Below, piece by piece: positions 27,535 to 40,276 of a stretch of DNA of 64,000 nucleotides. Under the pieces are notes generated by a model. It was not told the DNA's origin, did no database searches, and saw nothing but the letters and a program-made list of their open reading frames with translations. Numbering within the stretch: the first letter of the stretch is position 1; every line of letters starts with the position of its first letter. Made by a program: the position numbers and the translations under genes. The DNA comes from Pseudarthrobacter sp. NamE5 (GTDB lineage Bacteria > Actinomycetota > Actinomycetes > Actinomycetales > Micrococcaceae): positions 356,796 through 420,795 of the forward strand of contig NZ_VAHO01000002.1 in NCBI RefSeq assembly GCF_005796225.1. The letters run 5' to 3'.

Positions 27535-28761
27535 CTAGCGGTCGAGGACGCTGAGCCCCGGAAGTTCCTTGCCTTCAAGGTATTCCAGGCTGGCACCGCC
27601 GCCGGTGGAAATGTGTCCGAACTGGTCGTCAGCGAAGCCGAGCGTGCGAACGGCGGCAGCGGAATCCCCGCCGCCCACGACGGTGAACGCGTCCGTTTCG
27701 GTGAGGGCCTGGGCAATGGCGCGGGTGCCGGCGGAGAAGGCTTCGAATTCGAAGACCCCCATCGGACCGTTCCAGAAGACCGTTTTGGCACCCTTGATCC
27801 TGTCAGCGAAGGCGGCTGCGGATTCCGGCCCGATGTCCAGGCCGATCCCCTTGGCGCCGAAGCTGCTGCCCTCGATGGCGTCGGCCGCAACGGTCTCGTG
27901 GGCGGCGTCGGCGGCGAACTTCTCAGCCACCACCACGTCCGTGGGGATGACGAATTCCGTGCCGGCGTCCGCAGCGCGCTTGAGGTAGTCCTGGACCACG
28001 GGGATCTGGTCCTCCTCGAGCAGGCTGGAGGCTACTTTATGCCCCGCTGCTGCGAGGAACGTAAACAGCATGCCGCCGCCCACCAGGATGGTGTCAGCCT
28101 TGCCCATCAGGTTCTCAATGACCGCCAGCTTGTCCGAGACCTTGGATCCGCCCAGCACCACCACATAAGGACGCTGCGTGTCCGTGGTGAGCTTGCGGAG
28201 CACTTCCACCTCGGTGTGCACCAGGTCGCCCTGGTAGGACGGCAGCCGGGTAGCGACGTCGTAAACGCTGGCGTGCTTGCGGTGGACGGCGCCGAAGGCG
28301 TCATCCACGTAGGCGCCGTTGCCGCCGGTAAGTGCCACGAGCTCGTCAGCAAAGGCGCCGCGCTCGGCGTCGTCCTTGCTGGTTTCGCGGGCATCGAAGC
28401 GGACGTTTTCCAGCACGAGCACTTCACCGTCCTGGAGTGCGGCTGCGGCTTCCTTGGCTGCGCTGCCCACGGTATCCCCGGCCAGGGAGACCTTGAAGCC
28501 CGCCAGTTCGGCCAGGCGGTCCACCGCGGGCCGGAGGGAGTACTTGTCCTCGGGGGCGCCCTTGGGGCGTCCGAGATGGGCTGTTACCAGCACGCGGGCA
28601 CCGGCGTCCGTGAGCTTTGACAGCACTGGAAGGGAGGCCTTGATGCGGCCGTCGTCAGTGACTGTAGAGCCGTCGAGCGGCACATTCAGGTCACTTCGAA
28701 CCAGAATGTACCGCCCGCGGACACCTTCAGCGATCAGTTCGTTGAGGGTGTGAGATGTCAT
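27535..28761 (-). CDS. pgk: Phosphoglycerate kinase
   Basis: Makes ATP from 1,3-bisphosphoglycerate in glycolysis. The 408 residues carry the substrate motif [10 protein letters not shown] near the N-terminus, the central LGGSKVSDK segment, and the nucleotide-binding GGGDSAAAV region near the C-terminus. ATG 28761 matches the family start, ten bases after the gap stop. The following gap to tpiA is 108 bases and holds no clear terminator. Confidence 0.96.
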   Translation of the reverse strand: MTSHTLNELIAEGVRGRYILVRSDLNVPLDGSTVTDDGRIKASLPVLSKLTDAGARVLVTAHLGRPKGAPEDKYSLRPAVDRLAELAGFKVSLAGDTVGSAAKEAAAALQDGEVLVLENVRFDARETSKDDAERGAFADELVALTGGNGAYVDDAFGAVHRKHASVYDVATRLPSYQGDLVHTEVEVLRKLTTDTQRPYVVVLGGSKVSDKLAVIENLMGKADTILVGGGMLFTFLAAAGHKVASSLLEEDQIPVVQDYLKRAADAGTEFVIPTDVVVAEKFAADAAHETVAADAIEGSSFGAKGIGLDIGPESAAAFADRIKGAKTVFWNGPMGVFEFEAFSAGTRAIAQALTETDAFTVVGGGDSAAAVRTLGFADDQFGHISTGGGASLEYLEGKELPGLSVLDR

Positions 28762-28771
28762 GTGTCTAACC

Positions 28772-29899
<1,128 letters not shown>

Positions 29900-29948
29900 T
29901 CATTGCTGAAGGCTAACCGCCTTCCGTGACCTATCTTACGTTTAACTT

Positions 29949-29978
29949 GGTCCGCCCCCGCAAGTGCGGGGGCGGACC
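29949..29978 (-). terminator. Hairpin after sodA
   Basis: Perfect 13-bp G+C-rich stem (arms 29949-29961 and 29966-29978) with an AAGT loop, 65 bases past the sodA stop and about 170 bases before gap. There is no T-run on the leftward strand. It separates the sodA transcript from the gap operon. Confidence 0.65.
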
Positions 29979-30043
29979 GTCCACATCGCGACCGGTTTAA
30001 GTCCGAATGTGAAGTTTGTTACAGGGGACTATAACGGGGCGCA

Positions 30044-30670
30044 CTACGGGAGGGTGATGAGTCCCGTGGCGTTGGTGCGTGCCGCCTCGAACCGCTGGGC
30101 GACGTCGGCCCAGTTCACAATGTTCCAGAAGGCCTTGACGTAGTCCGCCTTCACGTTGACGTAGTCCAGGTAGAAGGCGTGCTCCCACATGTCGAGCATC
30201 AGCAGCGGGGTGGTGCCCAGCGCTGTATTGCCCTGCTGGTCGTACAGCTGCTCGATGACCAGGTTGCCGCCGATGGGCTCGTAGGCCAGGAAGCCCCAGC
30301 CCGAGCCCTGCAGGCCGAGTGCGGCTGCCGAGAACTGGGCGCGGAAGGCATCGAAGGAGCCGAAGGCGTCATCGATGGCGGCAGCCAGCTCACCTTCGGG
30401 CTTGTCGCCGCCGTCCGGGGAGAGGTTGTTCCAAAATACGGAGTGGTTGACGTGCCCGCCGGTGTGGAAGGCGAGGTCCTTGGAGAGCCGGTTGATGTTG
30501 GCGAAGTCGCCCTTCTCCCGGGCTTCAGCCATCTGGGCCAGGGCGTTGTTGGCGCCGGCAACGTAGGTGGCGTGGTGCTTGCTGTGGTGCAGCTCCATGA
30601 TCCGCGCTGAGATGTGCGGTTCGAGGGCGGCGTAGTCGTACTTGAGTTCGGGCAATACGTACTCAGTCAC
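30044..30670 (-). CDS. sodA: Superoxide dismutase (Fe/Mn family)
   Basis: Detoxifies superoxide. The 208 residues have all four metal ligands: His28 in ELHHSKHH, His76 in HVNHSVFW, and Asp160 and His164 in DMWEHAFY. Whether iron or manganese is used cannot be decided safely from motifs. There is no signal peptide, so it is cytoplasmic. GTG 30670 is chosen because GGAGG lies five bases upstream; an ATG eight codons earlier would skip this site. It follows whiA by 99 bases. Confidence 0.95.
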   Translation of the reverse strand: MTEYVLPELKYDYAALEPHISARIMELHHSKHHATYVAGANNALAQMAEAREKGDFANINRLSKDLAFHTGGHVNHSVFWNNLSPDGGDKPEGELAAAIDDAFGSFDAFRAQFSAAALGLQGSGWGFLAYEPIGGNLVIEQLYDQQGNTALGTTPLLMLDMWEHAFYLDYVNVKADYVKAFWNIVNWADVAQRFEAARTNATGLITLP

Positions 30671-30769
30671 AAAATCCTCCAATATCGTGGACACGCGGTC
30701 CGGTTGGTGACTCTCGGATTGTGCATCCGGACGGCAGGCGCCCGGAATCTTTTTGATTCTATGGGCCTG

Positions 30770-31750
30770 TTACTCGTCCAGCATTTCGGGCGTCACATTG
30801 GCGTCAGTTCCCGGGATGCCCAGGTCCAGCGCCCGCTTGTCGGCCATGGCCAGCAGCCGGCGGATCCTTCCGGCGATCGCGTCCTTTGTCATCACCGGAT
30901 CGGCAAGGCGGCCCAGTTCGTCCAGGCTTGCCTGTTTATGCGCCACGCGCAGCTCCCCCGCGTACTTCAGGTGGTCGGGGACGTCGTCGCCGAGGATCTC
31001 CAGGGCACGTTCCACCCGCGCGCCCGCCGCGACCGCCGCCTGGGCTGAGCGGCGCAGATTGGCGTCGTCGAAGTTGGCAAGCCGGTTGGCGGTGGCGCGG
31101 ACTTCCTTGCGCATCCGGCGTTCCTCCCACACCATCAGCGCGTCGTGGGCGCCCATGCGGGTGAGCAGGGCGGCGATGGTGTCGCCGTCGCGGATGACCA
31201 CGCGGTCCACTCCCCTGACCTCGCGTGCCTTCGCCTGGATATCCAGCCTGCGCGCCGCCCCCACCAGGGCCAGCGCCGATTCCGGCCCTGGGCAGGTGAC
31301 CTCAAGGGACGATGAACGGCCGGGTTCAGTCAGCGAACCATGTGCCAGGAAGGCGCCGCGCCACACCGCCTCAGCGTCCGCCGCTGAACCGTTTACGACG
31401 GCGGACGGCAGCCCCCGCACGGGACGTCCCCGGCCGTCGAGGAGACCTGTCTGGCGGGCGAGGGCCTCGCCGTCGCGCACCACCCTGACGACGTAGCGGC
31501 TGGCGCGCCGCAGTCCCCCGGCGGAGACCACGATGATCTCGCTTTGGTGCCCATAGACTTCCGCGATGGCGGCACGGAGGCGGCGGGCGGTGGAGGCCAG
31601 GTCCACTTCGGCCTCGATGACGATCCGGCCGGAGATGATGTGCAGCCCGCCGGCAAAGCGCAGCATGGCTGACACTTCCGCCTTCCGCACTGATGACTTC
31701 TTGATATCCAGACGGGAAAGTTCTTCCTTGACTGATGCTGTCAGTGCCAT
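30770..31750 (-). CDS. whiA: DNA-binding protein WhiA
   Basis: Actinobacterial and Gram-positive regulator of division-related genes. The 326 residues contain an N-terminal LAGLIDADG-homing-endonuclease-like domain (about 1-220) and a C-terminal helix-turn-helix ([33 protein letters not shown]). An AGGAAGG site precedes ATG 31750. It ends the conserved rapZ-yvcK-whiA run, nine bases after yvcK. Confidence 0.96.
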   Translation of the reverse strand: MALTASVKEELSRLDIKKSSVRKAEVSAMLRFAGGLHIISGRIVIEAEVDLASTARRLRAAIAEVYGHQSEIIVVSAGGLRRASRYVVRVVRDGEALARQTGLLDGRGRPVRGLPSAVVNGSAADAEAVWRGAFLAHGSLTEPGRSSSLEVTCPGPESALALVGAARRLDIQAKAREVRGVDRVVIRDGDTIAALLTRMGAHDALMVWEERRMRKEVRATANRLANFDDANLRRSAQAAVAAGARVERALEILGDDVPDHLKYAGELRVAHKQASLDELGRLADPVMTKDAIAGRIRRLLAMADKRALDLGIPGTDANVTPEMLDE

Positions 31751-31759
31751 GGCACCTTC

Positions 31760-32776
31760 CTAACTGTTCCCGAAAATGTCGTGGTACGCCGTGGCCAGAC
31801 GCAGCGGGTCATGGACGGGACGGCGCCCCGACGCCCCTACTTTACCCAAGACCACCTCGGCGCCGATCATTGCGGCGGCCTTCTCGAACTCGTGCAGGTC
31901 GGGAACTGATGCGGGGTCCGCAAGGACTACGTCCACCGTGAACTCGGGGGCGTAGCGCCGCAGGACATGGAGGTGGTCCGCGGCCGTCATCCCAGAGGTT
32001 TCCTTGGTGTCCGTGGCCAGGTTCATGGTGAGGCAGCGCTTCGCCGGGGTGTGGCAGAGGGCCTGGCGCATCTCCGGCAGCAGCAGGTGCGGCAGCACCG
32101 AGGTGTACCACGAGCCCGGGCCCAGGATGACCCAGTCGGCCAGCTCAATCGCCGTGAGGGCCTCGACGCACGCCGGTGCCGCTTCCGGAAGGAGGCGGAC
32201 CTGCTCCAGTTTGCCGGCCACGGCACAGCGTGCCTGCCCCCGGATGGTCTGCAGTTCGGAACTGCCGTCGGGGGCGGTCACCCGGACGTCGCCTTCGATC
32301 GTCAACGGTTCGGTGGACATGGGCAAAACCTGGCCGCGGGCACCCAGCAGCGCCCCGGCCCACCGGAGCCCGGCGACGGCGTCGCCGAGCAGCTCCCACA
32401 GGGTGACGATCAGCAGGTTGCCGGTGGCATGGTCGTCCAGCGAGCCGCCCGGACCTTTCCCGGGGCGGAAACGGTGCTGCATGACGTCGCGCCAGGTACG
32501 TCCCCAGTCGGTGTCGTCACACAGGGCGGAGAGGGCCATCCGCAGGTCCCCCGGCGGGAGGACGCCGTACTCGTCGCGCAGGCGCCCGGACGAGCCGCCG
32601 TCGTCTGCCACCGTCACGATGGCGGTGAGCTCGGAGGTAAGCAGGCGCAGCGCCGAAAGGGACGCGGACAGGCCGTGCCCGCCGCCCAGTGCCACCACGT
32701 TCCGCCCTTTATCCTGCTGGTTGGCCGCCGCGCCGGCAGGAGGAACCAGCGGCAGCGCCCCGGTGAACAGCGACAT
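31760..32776 (-). CDS. yvcK: YvcK/CofD-like protein
   Basis: Member of the YvcK family, needed in several bacteria for growth on gluconeogenic carbon and for cell envelope integrity; it binds UDP-sugars in studied species. The 338 residues show the nucleotide-binding start VALGGGHGLSASL (about 28-40), VADDGGSSGRLR, and NLATDTKETSGM. Its ATG overlaps the rapZ stop by one base (TAATG at 32774-32778). Confidence 0.94.
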   Translation of the reverse strand: MSLFTGALPLVPPAGAAANQQDKGRNVVALGGGHGLSASLSALRLLTSELTAIVTVADDGGSSGRLRDEYGVLPPGDLRMALSALCDDTDWGRTWRDVMQHRFRPGKGPGGSLDDHATGNLLIVTLWELLGDAVAGLRWAGALLGARGQVLPMSTEPLTIEGDVRVTAPDGSSELQTIRGQARCAVAGKLEQVRLLPEAAPACVEALTAIELADWVILGPGSWYTSVLPHLLLPEMRQALCHTPAKRCLTMNLATDTKETSGMTAADHLHVLRRYAPEFTVDVVLADPASVPDLHEFEKAAAMIGAEVVLGKVGASGRRPVHDPLRLATAYHDIFGNS

Positions 32777-33699
32777 TATTCGCGGCCCAGGTCCCGGTGC
32801 GTGGTGGTCACCGTCACCCTGGGATACTGGGCCAGCTTCTTGGAGAGTTCGACGGCGACAGCCACCGAGCGGTGCTTCCCGCCCGTGCAGCCCACGGCGA
32901 TGGTGGCGTAGTGCTTGTTCTCCCGGCGGTAGCCGTCCAGGACGGGCTCCAGCGCCATGACATAGCGGTCAACGAAGTTCTTGACGCCCTCGGCCTCCAG
33001 GACGTATTCGCTGACGTCCTTGTCCAGCCCGGTGTGCGGGCGAAGCTGCGGCACCCAGTGCGGGTTGGGGATGAAGCGGACATCCGCGACGTAGTTGGCG
33101 TCCACGGGCAGGCCGTACTTGAAGCCGAAGCTCATGATGTTCAGCCGCAGGGCCACGGGCCCTGTTTCGCTGAAAAGTTCGGTAATGGCGGTGGCGAGGC
33201 CGTGGACGTTGTAGCCGGAGGTGTCCAGGACGACGTCGGAGCTGTCGCGCAGTTCCTGGAGCAGCTCGCGTTCGGCAGCAATTCCGTCGAGGATGCGGCC
33301 GCCGCCCTGAAGCGGGTGCGGCCGCCGTCCCTGTTCAAAGCGCCGGACCAGGACATCGTCGCCGGCGTCGAGGAAAAGCACGCGGAAAGTGACGCCACTG
33401 GCCGCCAGGGCTCCCAGAGCCGCGCGGATGTCCGCGAACAGGCCCTTGCTGCGCACGTCAATCACCACGGCCAGCCGGGGAATGGACTGTGGGGCGTGGG
33501 ATACCAGTTCTGCCAGGGTACCCAGCATCTGGGGCGGCAGGTTCTCCACGACGTACCAACCGTGGTCCTCAAGCGCGTCCGCGGCTGTGCTCCGGCCCGC
33601 TCCCGACATTCCCGTGACCACCAGCAGTTCCGCTTCGAGCGGCTTGACGGGCTGCATGCCGTCCTGCCCTGCTCCGGATTCCGCCGTTGTGTCTGCCAT
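32776..33699 (-). CDS. rapZ: RapZ/YvcJ family nucleotide-binding protein
   Basis: P-loop protein of the RapZ family. The 307 residues contain a Walker [10 protein letters not shown] (30-38), the [22 protein letters not shown] segment, and a C-terminal [17 protein letters not shown] domain. In E. coli RapZ is an RNase adaptor for a small RNA; that role cannot be assumed here, where the P-loop and clustering with yvcK and whiA are what is conserved. It lies 89 bases after uvrC. Confidence 0.94.
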   Translation of the reverse strand: MADTTAESGAGQDGMQPVKPLEAELLVVTGMSGAGRSTAADALEDHGWYVVENLPPQMLGTLAELVSHAPQSIPRLAVVIDVRSKGLFADIRAALGALAASGVTFRVLFLDAGDDVLVRRFEQGRRPHPLQGGGRILDGIAAERELLQELRDSSDVVLDTSGYNVHGLATAITELFSETGPVALRLNIMSFGFKYGLPVDANYVADVRFIPNPHWVPQLRPHTGLDKDVSEYVLEAEGVKNFVDRYVMALEPVLDGYRRENKHYATIAVGCTGGKHRSVAVAVELSKKLAQYPRVTVTTTHRDLGRE

Positions 33700-33788
33700 C
33701 AGGTCCGCCCCGTTTCTGTTGTTGTCCCGCAGGCCGCCGCATCAGCGGAACCCCGTCCTTTACCCTAGCCAAGTTTGGCGGGCCACCG

Positions 33789-35807
33789 TTAAGTTTCGAT
33801 GATTTCTCCGGTGGTCATGTTGATGGCGGGAACCGCAGCGGCTTCCGGCCCTTCGGGGGCGAAGTGGTGCACGATGGCGCTGGCGAGGGCAGGCCCGATG
33901 CCCTTCGCTTCGGAGAGTTCCTGCACGGATGCCGCCTTGACGCTCTTGACGGAGCCAAAATGGGCCAGGAGCGCCTTGCGCTTTGAAGCACCTAGGCCTG
34001 GCACCCCGTCAAGGGCGGAAACCGTCATGGCCTTCCCCCGCTTCTGCCGATGGAAGGAGATGGCGAACCGATGGGCCTCGTCTCGAATCCGTTGCAGGAG
34101 GTACAGGCCCTGGGATGTCCTGGGAAGGATTACCGGGAAGTCGCTGTCCGGCAGCCACACTTCCTCCAGGCGCTTGGCCAGTCCCACCACGTATACGTCG
34201 TCGATGCCCAGGTCCGCAAGGGCTCGGGCGGCAGCGTTGACCTGGGGCTTGCCGCCGTCCACCACCACCAAGTTGGGCGGGTAGGCGAACTTGGCCCGCG
34301 GCGCCGGTGTAGTGGTGTCCAGCAGGTTGCTTTCCTGGTCCTGGTCGTGTTGCTGTTCCTGTCCGGCCGCTTCACCGGTAAGGGCAGTTTCGTCCACCTG
34401 CGCGGACTTGTCCTGCAGGTAGTGGCGGAAACGGCGGGTCAGGACGTCATGCATGGCAGCGGTGTCGTCCGCCGCTGCGGGGCCCGTTACTGAAAACTTC
34501 CGGTAGTCCGACTTCTTGGGGAGGCCGTCCTCCACCACCACCATCGAGGCAACCACATTGGTGCCCTGGACGTGCGAAACGTCGAAGCATTCGATGCGCA
34601 GCAGCGGCACCGGCAGGTCCAGCGCGTCCTGGAGCTCCTGCAGCGCCTGCGACCTGACCGTTAGGTCCCCCGCGCGCCGGGTCTTGTGCAGCTTCAGGGC
34701 GTGCTCGGCATTCTCCCTCACGGTGGACATCAGGGCTGCCTTGTCGCCCCGCTGCGGCACCCGTACATCGACTTTCGCGCCACGGATCCCGCTAAGCCAT
34801 TGGGTCAGTTCAGCCAGGTTGCTGGGAGCCACGGGGACCAGCACCTCGCGGGGCAGGCGGCCGTGGCTGTCCCCGTCCTCGCCGTACACCTGCTGCAGGA
34901 GATGCTCCACCAGGTCCGGGGTGGTGAAATCCTCCACCTTCTCCACCACCCAGCCGCGTTGCCCCCGGATGCGCCCGCCGCGGACGTGGAACACCTGCAC
35001 GGCGGCTTCCAGTTCGTCTTCGTGCAGGGCAAAGACGTCGGCATCCGTGTCCTCGGCGAGCACCACGGCGTTTCGCTCAAACACTTTCCGCATGGCTGTG
35101 ATGTCGTCGCGGAGCCGCGCCGCGCGCTCGTAGTCCAGTTCCGCCACGGCTTCGGCCATCTGCTTTTCCAGCCTGGAAATGAAACGCTTGGCCTCGCCGC
35201 CCATGAAGGCGCAGAAATCATCGGCGAGGGCGCGGTGGTCCTCCGGGGAAATCCGGCCGACACAGGGTGCGGAGCACTTGTCGATGTAGCCCAGGAGGCA
35301 GGGCCGGCCACTGGCTTCAGCCCGCTTGAAGACACCCGCGCTGCAGCTGCGCACCGGAAAAACGCGCAGCAGCGTGTCCATGGTTTCTCGGATGGCACCG
35401 GCGGTGTACGGTCCGAAATAGCGGGTGCCCTTTTTCTTGTCCCCGCGCATCACCTGGACCCGGGGATATTTTTCGCCCACGGTCACGGCCAGGTAGGGGT
35501 AGGTCTTGTCGTCGCGGAACACCACATTAAAGCGCGGCTTGAATTCCTTGATCCACGTGTATTCCAGCTGCAGCGACTCAAGCTCGCTGTTCACCACGGT
35601 CCACTCGACGCTGCTGGCCGCATGGACCATGGCGTAGGTCTTGGGCAGCAATCCGGCCGGGTTGGCGAAGTAGGAGTTCAGGCGCGAGCGGAGGCTTTTG
35701 GCCTTGCCCACGTAGATGACCCGGCCGTGCTGGTCGCGGAACCGGTAGACGCCAGGGTTGGTGGGAATCTCACCGGTCCGGGGCCTGTAACTTGCTGGAT
35801 TTGCCAC
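33789..35807 (-). CDS. uvrC: Excinuclease ABC subunit C
   Basis: Makes the two incisions in nucleotide excision repair. The 672 residues have an N-terminal GIY-YIG nuclease domain (GVYRF at 19-23, IYVGKA at 31-36), a UvrB-contact segment around 210-245 ([24 protein letters not shown]), a central RNase H-like endonuclease domain with ECFDVSH, and C-terminal helix-hairpin-helix motifs ([16 protein letters not shown] and [12 protein letters not shown]). GTG 35807 has no ribosome site but a TAGACT hexamer six bases upstream. It leads into rapZ-yvcK-whiA. Confidence 0.96.
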   Translation of the reverse strand: MANPASYRPRTGEIPTNPGVYRFRDQHGRVIYVGKAKSLRSRLNSYFANPAGLLPKTYAMVHAASSVEWTVVNSELESLQLEYTWIKEFKPRFNVVFRDDKTYPYLAVTVGEKYPRVQVMRGDKKKGTRYFGPYTAGAIRETMDTLLRVFPVRSCSAGVFKRAEASGRPCLLGYIDKCSAPCVGRISPEDHRALADDFCAFMGGEAKRFISRLEKQMAEAVAELDYERAARLRDDITAMRKVFERNAVVLAEDTDADVFALHEDELEAAVQVFHVRGGRIRGQRGWVVEKVEDFTTPDLVEHLLQQVYGEDGDSHGRLPREVLVPVAPSNLAELTQWLSGIRGAKVDVRVPQRGDKAALMSTVRENAEHALKLHKTRRAGDLTVRSQALQELQDALDLPVPLLRIECFDVSHVQGTNVVASMVVVEDGLPKKSDYRKFSVTGPAAADDTAAMHDVLTRRFRHYLQDKSAQVDETALTGEAAGQEQQHDQDQESNLLDTTTPAPRAKFAYPPNLVVVDGGKPQVNAAARALADLGIDDVYVVGLAKRLEEVWLPDSDFPVILPRTSQGLYLLQRIRDEAHRFAISFHRQKRGKAMTVSALDGVPGLGASKRKALLAHFGSVKSVKAASVQELSEAKGIGPALASAIVHHFAPEGPEAAAVPAINMTTGEIIET

Positions 35808-35813
35808 CTATAC

Positions 35814-35819
35814 AGTCTA
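35814..35819 (-). promoter_or_regulatory. Predicted -10 element, leaderless start of uvrC
   Basis: TAGACT on the minus strand, exactly six bases before GTG 35807. No good -35 match is visible. Confidence 0.5.
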
Positions 35820-35897
35820 CTGAGCGCACCGGGCTCTCTTGGCCGCGCCTGGCAACCGAAGCCGGCATTGCAAGCTGGGGCAGCGGCAGGGTGCTGC

Positions 35898-36566
35898 CTA
35901 CTCCGTGGCTTTACTCTGGTTGTAGCTGGTGGAACGCTGCTGGCCGCTCAACCCGGCTATCGCGTCCATGATCCGGTCCGTTACTTCACGCCGCGCGGGC
36001 AGGGAATGGTCCGGTCCGGTTTTGTCGAAATACAGAGGCTCCCCTACCTTCATGGTGAAGTGCTGGGGCTTGACGCCCTTCTCGCCGGCGCGCTGAAGGT
36101 TTTCGGTGCCGATCAGGCCCACCGGGATCACGGGGGCTCCGGTGGTGAGTGCCAGCCAGCCCACGCCCGTCCGGCCCCGGTAGAGGATACCGTCCCGCGA
36201 CCGCGTCCCCTCCGGGTAGATGCCGATGCCCTTGCCCGATTCAAGGATGTCCAGCAGCGTTTTCAGTGCCTGCACGCTGGCGGCCTGCTCGCCGCGTTCC
36301 ACCGGAATGGACCCCACTGATTCAAAGAAAGCCTTCATGGCTTTGCCCTTGACGCCGCCGGTGGTGAAGTATTCGGCCTTCGCGAAGAAGGCTACGGGGC
36401 GGGGCATCAGCGCCTGGACAATAACGCTGTCAAAGAATGACAGGTGGTTGGGGGCAACGATGAACGGACCGTCGGCCGGAACGTTTTCAAGGCCGACGAC
36501 GGTGGGCCGGCACGTGCTGGCGATCAGGCTTCGGGTGGTCCAGCGGACGGCTTCAAACATTGCCAT
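35898..36566 (-). CDS. plsC: 1-acylglycerol-3-phosphate O-acyltransferase (PlsC family)
   Basis: Membrane-associated enzyme that adds the second acyl chain in phospholipid synthesis. The 222 residues have the catalytic N-H-x4-D motif (Asn40, His41, Asp46 in NHLSFFDS) and the glycerolphosphate-binding EGTR (119-122). ATG 36566 is chosen because GAGGTG lies seven to eight bases upstream; it overlaps the end of the HAD gene by 14 bases. Actinobacteria often have several paralogues, so the exact substrate is uncertain. Confidence 0.9.
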   Translation of the reverse strand: MAMFEAVRWTTRSLIASTCRPTVVGLENVPADGPFIVAPNHLSFFDSVIVQALMPRPVAFFAKAEYFTTGGVKGKAMKAFFESVGSIPVERGEQAASVQALKTLLDILESGKGIGIYPEGTRSRDGILYRGRTGVGWLALTTGAPVIPVGLIGTENLQRAGEKGVKPQHFTMKVGEPLYFDKTGPDHSLPARREVTDRIMDAIAGLSGQQRSTSYNQSKATE

Positions 36567-37269
36567 CGTTGGTCACCTCGCCCATGGCCGCCGCGTGGAC
36601 GTCCTGCATTCGTCCGATCAGCCCTGCCAGGGCTTCCGCAGTGTCCACAACTGCAACCGCCCCAGCTTCCTCCAGTTCGCCGTCGGGCGCAAAACCCCAG
36701 GCGACGCCGATGCAATCCAGGCCGTTGGCGATGGCACCTGAGACGTCCTGCGCCCGGTCCCCCACCATCACGGCATGCTGCGTGTCCAAGTCCTTCAGTG
36801 TCGCGGCGATGATCCCGGTCTTCCCCAACGGAACCCCCTCCACGGCGCTTTCGTCGTCGGCTGAGCCGTGGATGCCGTGGAACAACCCGTCGATCCCATG
36901 GTGTTCCAGGACGGTGCGCGCAAGCCCCTGCGGCTTCTGGGTGGCCACGGCCAAGGGGCGCCCGGCAGCCGCGAAGGATCCGAGGACTTCACGGACACCG
37001 GGGTAAATCCTGCTCTGGGCGATACCGGTGGACACATAGTGCTCCCGGTACAGGCGGATGACGTCGTCCAACAGGTCCGCCGGCACCTTTGCCACGTTGA
37101 GCAGGGAATCGCTGAGCTTCGGGCCGATCATGGCGTGCAGCAGGTCCTGATCGGGAACCGGCAGGCCAAAGGCGCGCAGGGCATGGGAGATTCCGTCTGT
37201 TATTCCACCGGCGGGATCGACAAGAGTGCCGTCCAGGTCAAAGATCACGGGCACTGTTGTTTGAGTCAC
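36553..37269 (-). CDS. HAD-family phosphatase (phosphoglycolate phosphatase-like)
   Basis: A 238-residue haloacid dehalogenase-type hydrolase. Motif I is FDLDGTLVD (10-18, nucleophile Asp11 and acid Asp13); motif II lies in AVATQKP, and motifs III/IV near MVGDRAQDVSGA. The cap pattern is like Gph or PGMB proteins, which act on small phosphates; the substrate cannot be fixed. GTG 37269 starts it, 69 bases after the uvrA stop; its end overlaps plsC by 14 bases, suggesting co-translation. Confidence 0.88.
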   Translation of the reverse strand: MTQTTVPVIFDLDGTLVDPAGGITDGISHALRAFGLPVPDQDLLHAMIGPKLSDSLLNVAKVPADLLDDVIRLYREHYVSTGIAQSRIYPGVREVLGSFAAAGRPLAVATQKPQGLARTVLEHHGIDGLFHGIHGSADDESAVEGVPLGKTGIIAATLKDLDTQHAVMVGDRAQDVSGAIANGLDCIGVAWGFAPDGELEEAGAVAVVDTAEALAGLIGRMQDVHAAAMGEVTNDGNV

Positions 37270-37338
37270 CGGGTTAGTTTCTCACGACAGCACTCATGCC
37301 TGAAACTCGTATACGGGCAGCGGAATACTTCCGCCGCG

Positions 37339-40263
37339 TCAGCCGAGGATTTCGGCCAGGAACGTGCCCGTATGGCTGGCTGCCGACTTCGCGACGTCCT
37401 CCGGCGTTCCCGTGGCAACGACCTGGCCGCCGCCCGATCCGCCGTCCGGGCCGAGGTCCACGATCCAGTCCGCACTCTTGATCACGTCCAGATTGTGCTC
37501 GATGGTGATCACCGTGTTGCCCTTGTCCACCAGGCCCTGCAGGACCATCAGCAGCTTACGGATGTCTTCGAAGTGAAGGCCCGTGGTGGGCTCATCCAGG
37601 ACGTAGATGCTCCGGCCGTTGGAACGCTTTTGGAGTTCCGCGGCCAGCTTCACGCGCTGCGCCTCGCCGCCGGACAGTGTGGTGGCTGGCTGCCCCAGGC
37701 GGACATAGCCCAAACCGACGTCCACCAGCGTGTTGAGGTGCCGGGCGATGGGCGAGAATGCAGCGAAAAACTCCGCGCCTTCCTCAATGGGCATGTTAAG
37801 GACATCGGCAATGGTCTTGCCCTTGTAGTGCACCTCAAGGGTTTCCCGGTTGTACCGGGCACCGTGGCATACCTCACAGGGCACGTAAACGTCAGGCAGG
37901 AAGTTCATCTCGATCTTCAGGGTGCCGTCGCCGGAGCAGGCTTCGCAGCGGCCGCCCTTGACGTTGAAGGAGAACCGGCCCGGAAGGTAACCGCGCACCT
38001 TGGCCTCGGTGGTTTCGGCGAACAGCTTGCGGATGTTGTCGAACACCCCCGTGTACGTGGCCGGGTTGGAGCGCGGGGTGCGGCCGATGGGGCTCTGGTC
38101 CACGTGGACCACCTTGTCAAGGTGCTCCAGGCCCTGCACGGTCTTGTGCCGCCCGGCAACCTGCTTGGCACCATTAAGCTTGTTGGCCAGGACCTTGTAC
38201 AGGATCTCGTTAACCAGTGTGGACTTGCCGGAGCCGCTCACGCCCGTGACGGCGGTGAAGAGGCCCAGCGGGAACGCGGCATTCACATCAACGAGGTTGT
38301 TCTCCCGGGCGCCAACGACCTTCAGCTCACGCTTCTTGTCGTACTTGCGGCGTTTCGCGGGGACTTCAATCTTCCTGCGGCCGGACAGGTAGTCACCGGT
38401 CAGGGAGTCCGTGTTGTTCAGCAGTTCCTTGTAGGAGCCCGAGTGGACCACCTGCCCGCCGTGCTCACCGGCGCCGGGTCCGATGTCCACGACCCAGTCC
38501 GCGACGTGGATCGTATCCTCGTCGTGCTCCACCACGATCAGCGTGTTGCCCATGTCCCGGAGCCGGGTGAGGGTGTCGATCAGCCGCCGGTTGTCCCGCT
38601 GGTGCAAACCGATGGACGGCTCGTCCAGGACGTAGAGGACACCCACCAGGCCGGAACCGATCTGGGTGGCAAGTCTGATCCGCTGCGCTTCACCCCCGGA
38701 GAGCGTGGCGGAGGCGCGTTCGAGGTTGAGGTACTCCAGGCCGACGTCGAGCAGGAACGTGAGCCGCGCCTGAATTTCTTTCAGCACCTGGTGGGCAATC
38801 TGCGCTTCCCTGCCTGTCAGGACCAGGTTGTTCAGGAAAGCCGCACACTCGCGCATGGGAAGGGCCGCCACCTCGGCAATGGACTTGCCGTTGATCAGGA
38901 CCGAGAGTGAGGCCGGGTTGAGGCGGGCACCGTTGCAGGCAGGGCAGGGAATCTGCCGCATGTACTCTTCGTAGCGGTCACGGGCCCAGTCGGAGTCCGT
39001 CTCGCCATGTTTGCGGTGGACATACTGGATGGCGCCTTCGAACCCGGTGCTGTACTTGCGTTCCCGGCCGAAGCGGTTGCGGTACTGCACCACAACCTTG
39101 TGGTCCTTGCCGTGCAGGATGGTCTGGCGCACATCCTTGCCGAGCTTCTCCCAGGGCGTGCTCATGGAGAAGCCTAGTTCCTTCGCGAGGCCTTCGAGGA
39201 GCCGGTTCCAGTACTCGGTGGTGGCTGTACCCAGCGACCACGGGGCTACGGCGCCCTCGGCCAGGGACAGTTCCGGATTGGGAATGATCAGTTCCTCGTC
39301 CACTTCCAGTTTGGTGCCGATGCCGCTGCAGGCGGCGCAGGCGCCAAAGGGGTTGTTGAACGAGAAGGAGCGGGGCTCGATTTCGTCAATCGCCAGCGGA
39401 TGCTCGTTGGGGCACGCCAGGTTTTCCGAGAATGCCCGGAGCCGGCCGGGATCGTCCGCGTCAAGGTCGACAAATTCCGCCAGGACGCGGCCCTCCGCCA
39501 GGCCCAGTGCGGTTTCGATGGAGTCGGTGAGTCGCTGGCTGATGCCTTCCTTGACCACCAGGCGGTCCACCACCACCTCGATGGTGTGCTTGAACTGCTT
39601 GCCCAGCTTGGGCGGATCACTTAGCTGGACCAGGTTCCCGTCAACGCGGGCACGGGAGTAGCCCTTCGCGGTCAGCTCCTTGAAGAGGTCAACGAACTCG
39701 CCCTTGCGGCCGCGCACCACCGGGGCCAGGACCTGGAAGCGGGTGCCCTCGTCGAGTTCAAGCAGCTGGTCGACGATCTGCTGGGGCGTCTGCTTGGCCA
39801 CGGGCTCGCCGCACACCGGGCAGTGCGGCCGGCCCACGCGGGCCCAGAGCAGGCGCATGTAGTCGTAAATTTCGGTGATGGTGCCCACCGTGGACCGCGG
39901 GTTCTTGCTGGTGGACTTCTGGTCGATGGAAACCGCCGGCGACAGTCCCTCGATGAAATCGACGTCGGGTTTGTCCACCTGGCCCAGGAACTGGCGTGCG
40001 TAGGCGGACAGCGATTCCACGTAGCGCCGCTGGCCCTCGGCGAAGATGGTGTCGAACGCCAGGGAGGACTTTCCGGAGCCTGACAGCCCGGTGAAGACGA
40101 TCATGGCGTCGCGCGGCAGGTCCAGGTCCACGTTGCGCAGGTTGTGTTCCCGCGCTCCCTTGACGACGAGGCGGGAGAGGTCCGGGCGGTGTGGCGTGGC
40201 GGCGGGGGCTACTGCGACGGAAACGGGGTGGACGGCTGTTTCTTCGGCTACGGCTTTAGGCAC
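37339..40263 (-). CDS. uvrA: Excinuclease ABC subunit A
   Basis: Damage-recognition ATPase of nucleotide excision repair. The 974 residues carry two ABC modules: Walker [10 protein letters not shown] (59-67) and GVSGSGKST in the second half, each with its own signature ([12 protein letters not shown] and [12 protein letters not shown]). The C-terminal zinc module C-x2-C-x20-C-x2-C is intact in CEACSGDGT and CEVCHGARY, and a further zinc module starts at [11 protein letters not shown] 40263 has a TAGCAT hexamer six bases upstream and a LexA-like palindrome just beyond it. It lies 48 bases after the GntR gene. Confidence 0.97.
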   Translation of the reverse strand: MPKAVAEETAVHPVSVAVAPAATPHRPDLSRLVVKGAREHNLRNVDLDLPRDAMIVFTGLSGSGKSSLAFDTIFAEGQRRYVESLSAYARQFLGQVDKPDVDFIEGLSPAVSIDQKSTSKNPRSTVGTITEIYDYMRLLWARVGRPHCPVCGEPVAKQTPQQIVDQLLELDEGTRFQVLAPVVRGRKGEFVDLFKELTAKGYSRARVDGNLVQLSDPPKLGKQFKHTIEVVVDRLVVKEGISQRLTDSIETALGLAEGRVLAEFVDLDADDPGRLRAFSENLACPNEHPLAIDEIEPRSFSFNNPFGACAACSGIGTKLEVDEELIIPNPELSLAEGAVAPWSLGTATTEYWNRLLEGLAKELGFSMSTPWEKLGKDVRQTILHGKDHKVVVQYRNRFGRERKYSTGFEGAIQYVHRKHGETDSDWARDRYEEYMRQIPCPACNGARLNPASLSVLINGKSIAEVAALPMRECAAFLNNLVLTGREAQIAHQVLKEIQARLTFLLDVGLEYLNLERASATLSGGEAQRIRLATQIGSGLVGVLYVLDEPSIGLHQRDNRRLIDTLTRLRDMGNTLIVVEHDEDTIHVADWVVDIGPGAGEHGGQVVHSGSYKELLNNTDSLTGDYLSGRRKIEVPAKRRKYDKKRELKVVGARENNLVDVNAAFPLGLFTAVTGVSGSGKSTLVNEILYKVLANKLNGAKQVAGRHKTVQGLEHLDKVVHVDQSPIGRTPRSNPATYTGVFDNIRKLFAETTEAKVRGYLPGRFSFNVKGGRCEACSGDGTLKIEMNFLPDVYVPCEVCHGARYNRETLEVHYKGKTIADVLNMPIEEGAEFFAAFSPIARHLNTLVDVGLGYVRLGQPATTLSGGEAQRVKLAAELQKRSNGRSIYVLDEPTTGLHFEDIRKLLMVLQGLVDKGNTVITIEHNLDVIKSADWIVDLGPDGGSGGGQVVATGTPEDVAKSAASHTGTFLAEILG

Positions 40264-40269
40264 CCCCTT

Positions 40270-40275
40270 ATGCTA
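40270..40275 (-). promoter_or_regulatory. Predicted -10 element, leaderless start of uvrA
   Basis: TAGCAT on the minus strand, six bases before GTG 40263. The SOS-like palindrome (40277-40292) ends two bases upstream of this hexamer, so a repressor there would block it. Confidence 0.5.
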
Positions 40276-40276
40276 A

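Noticed and set aside
37339..38910. A plus-strand frame of about 680 codons opposite uvrA
   Set aside because: It covers the HAD gene and uvrA on the opposite strand and shows only antisense-type composition.
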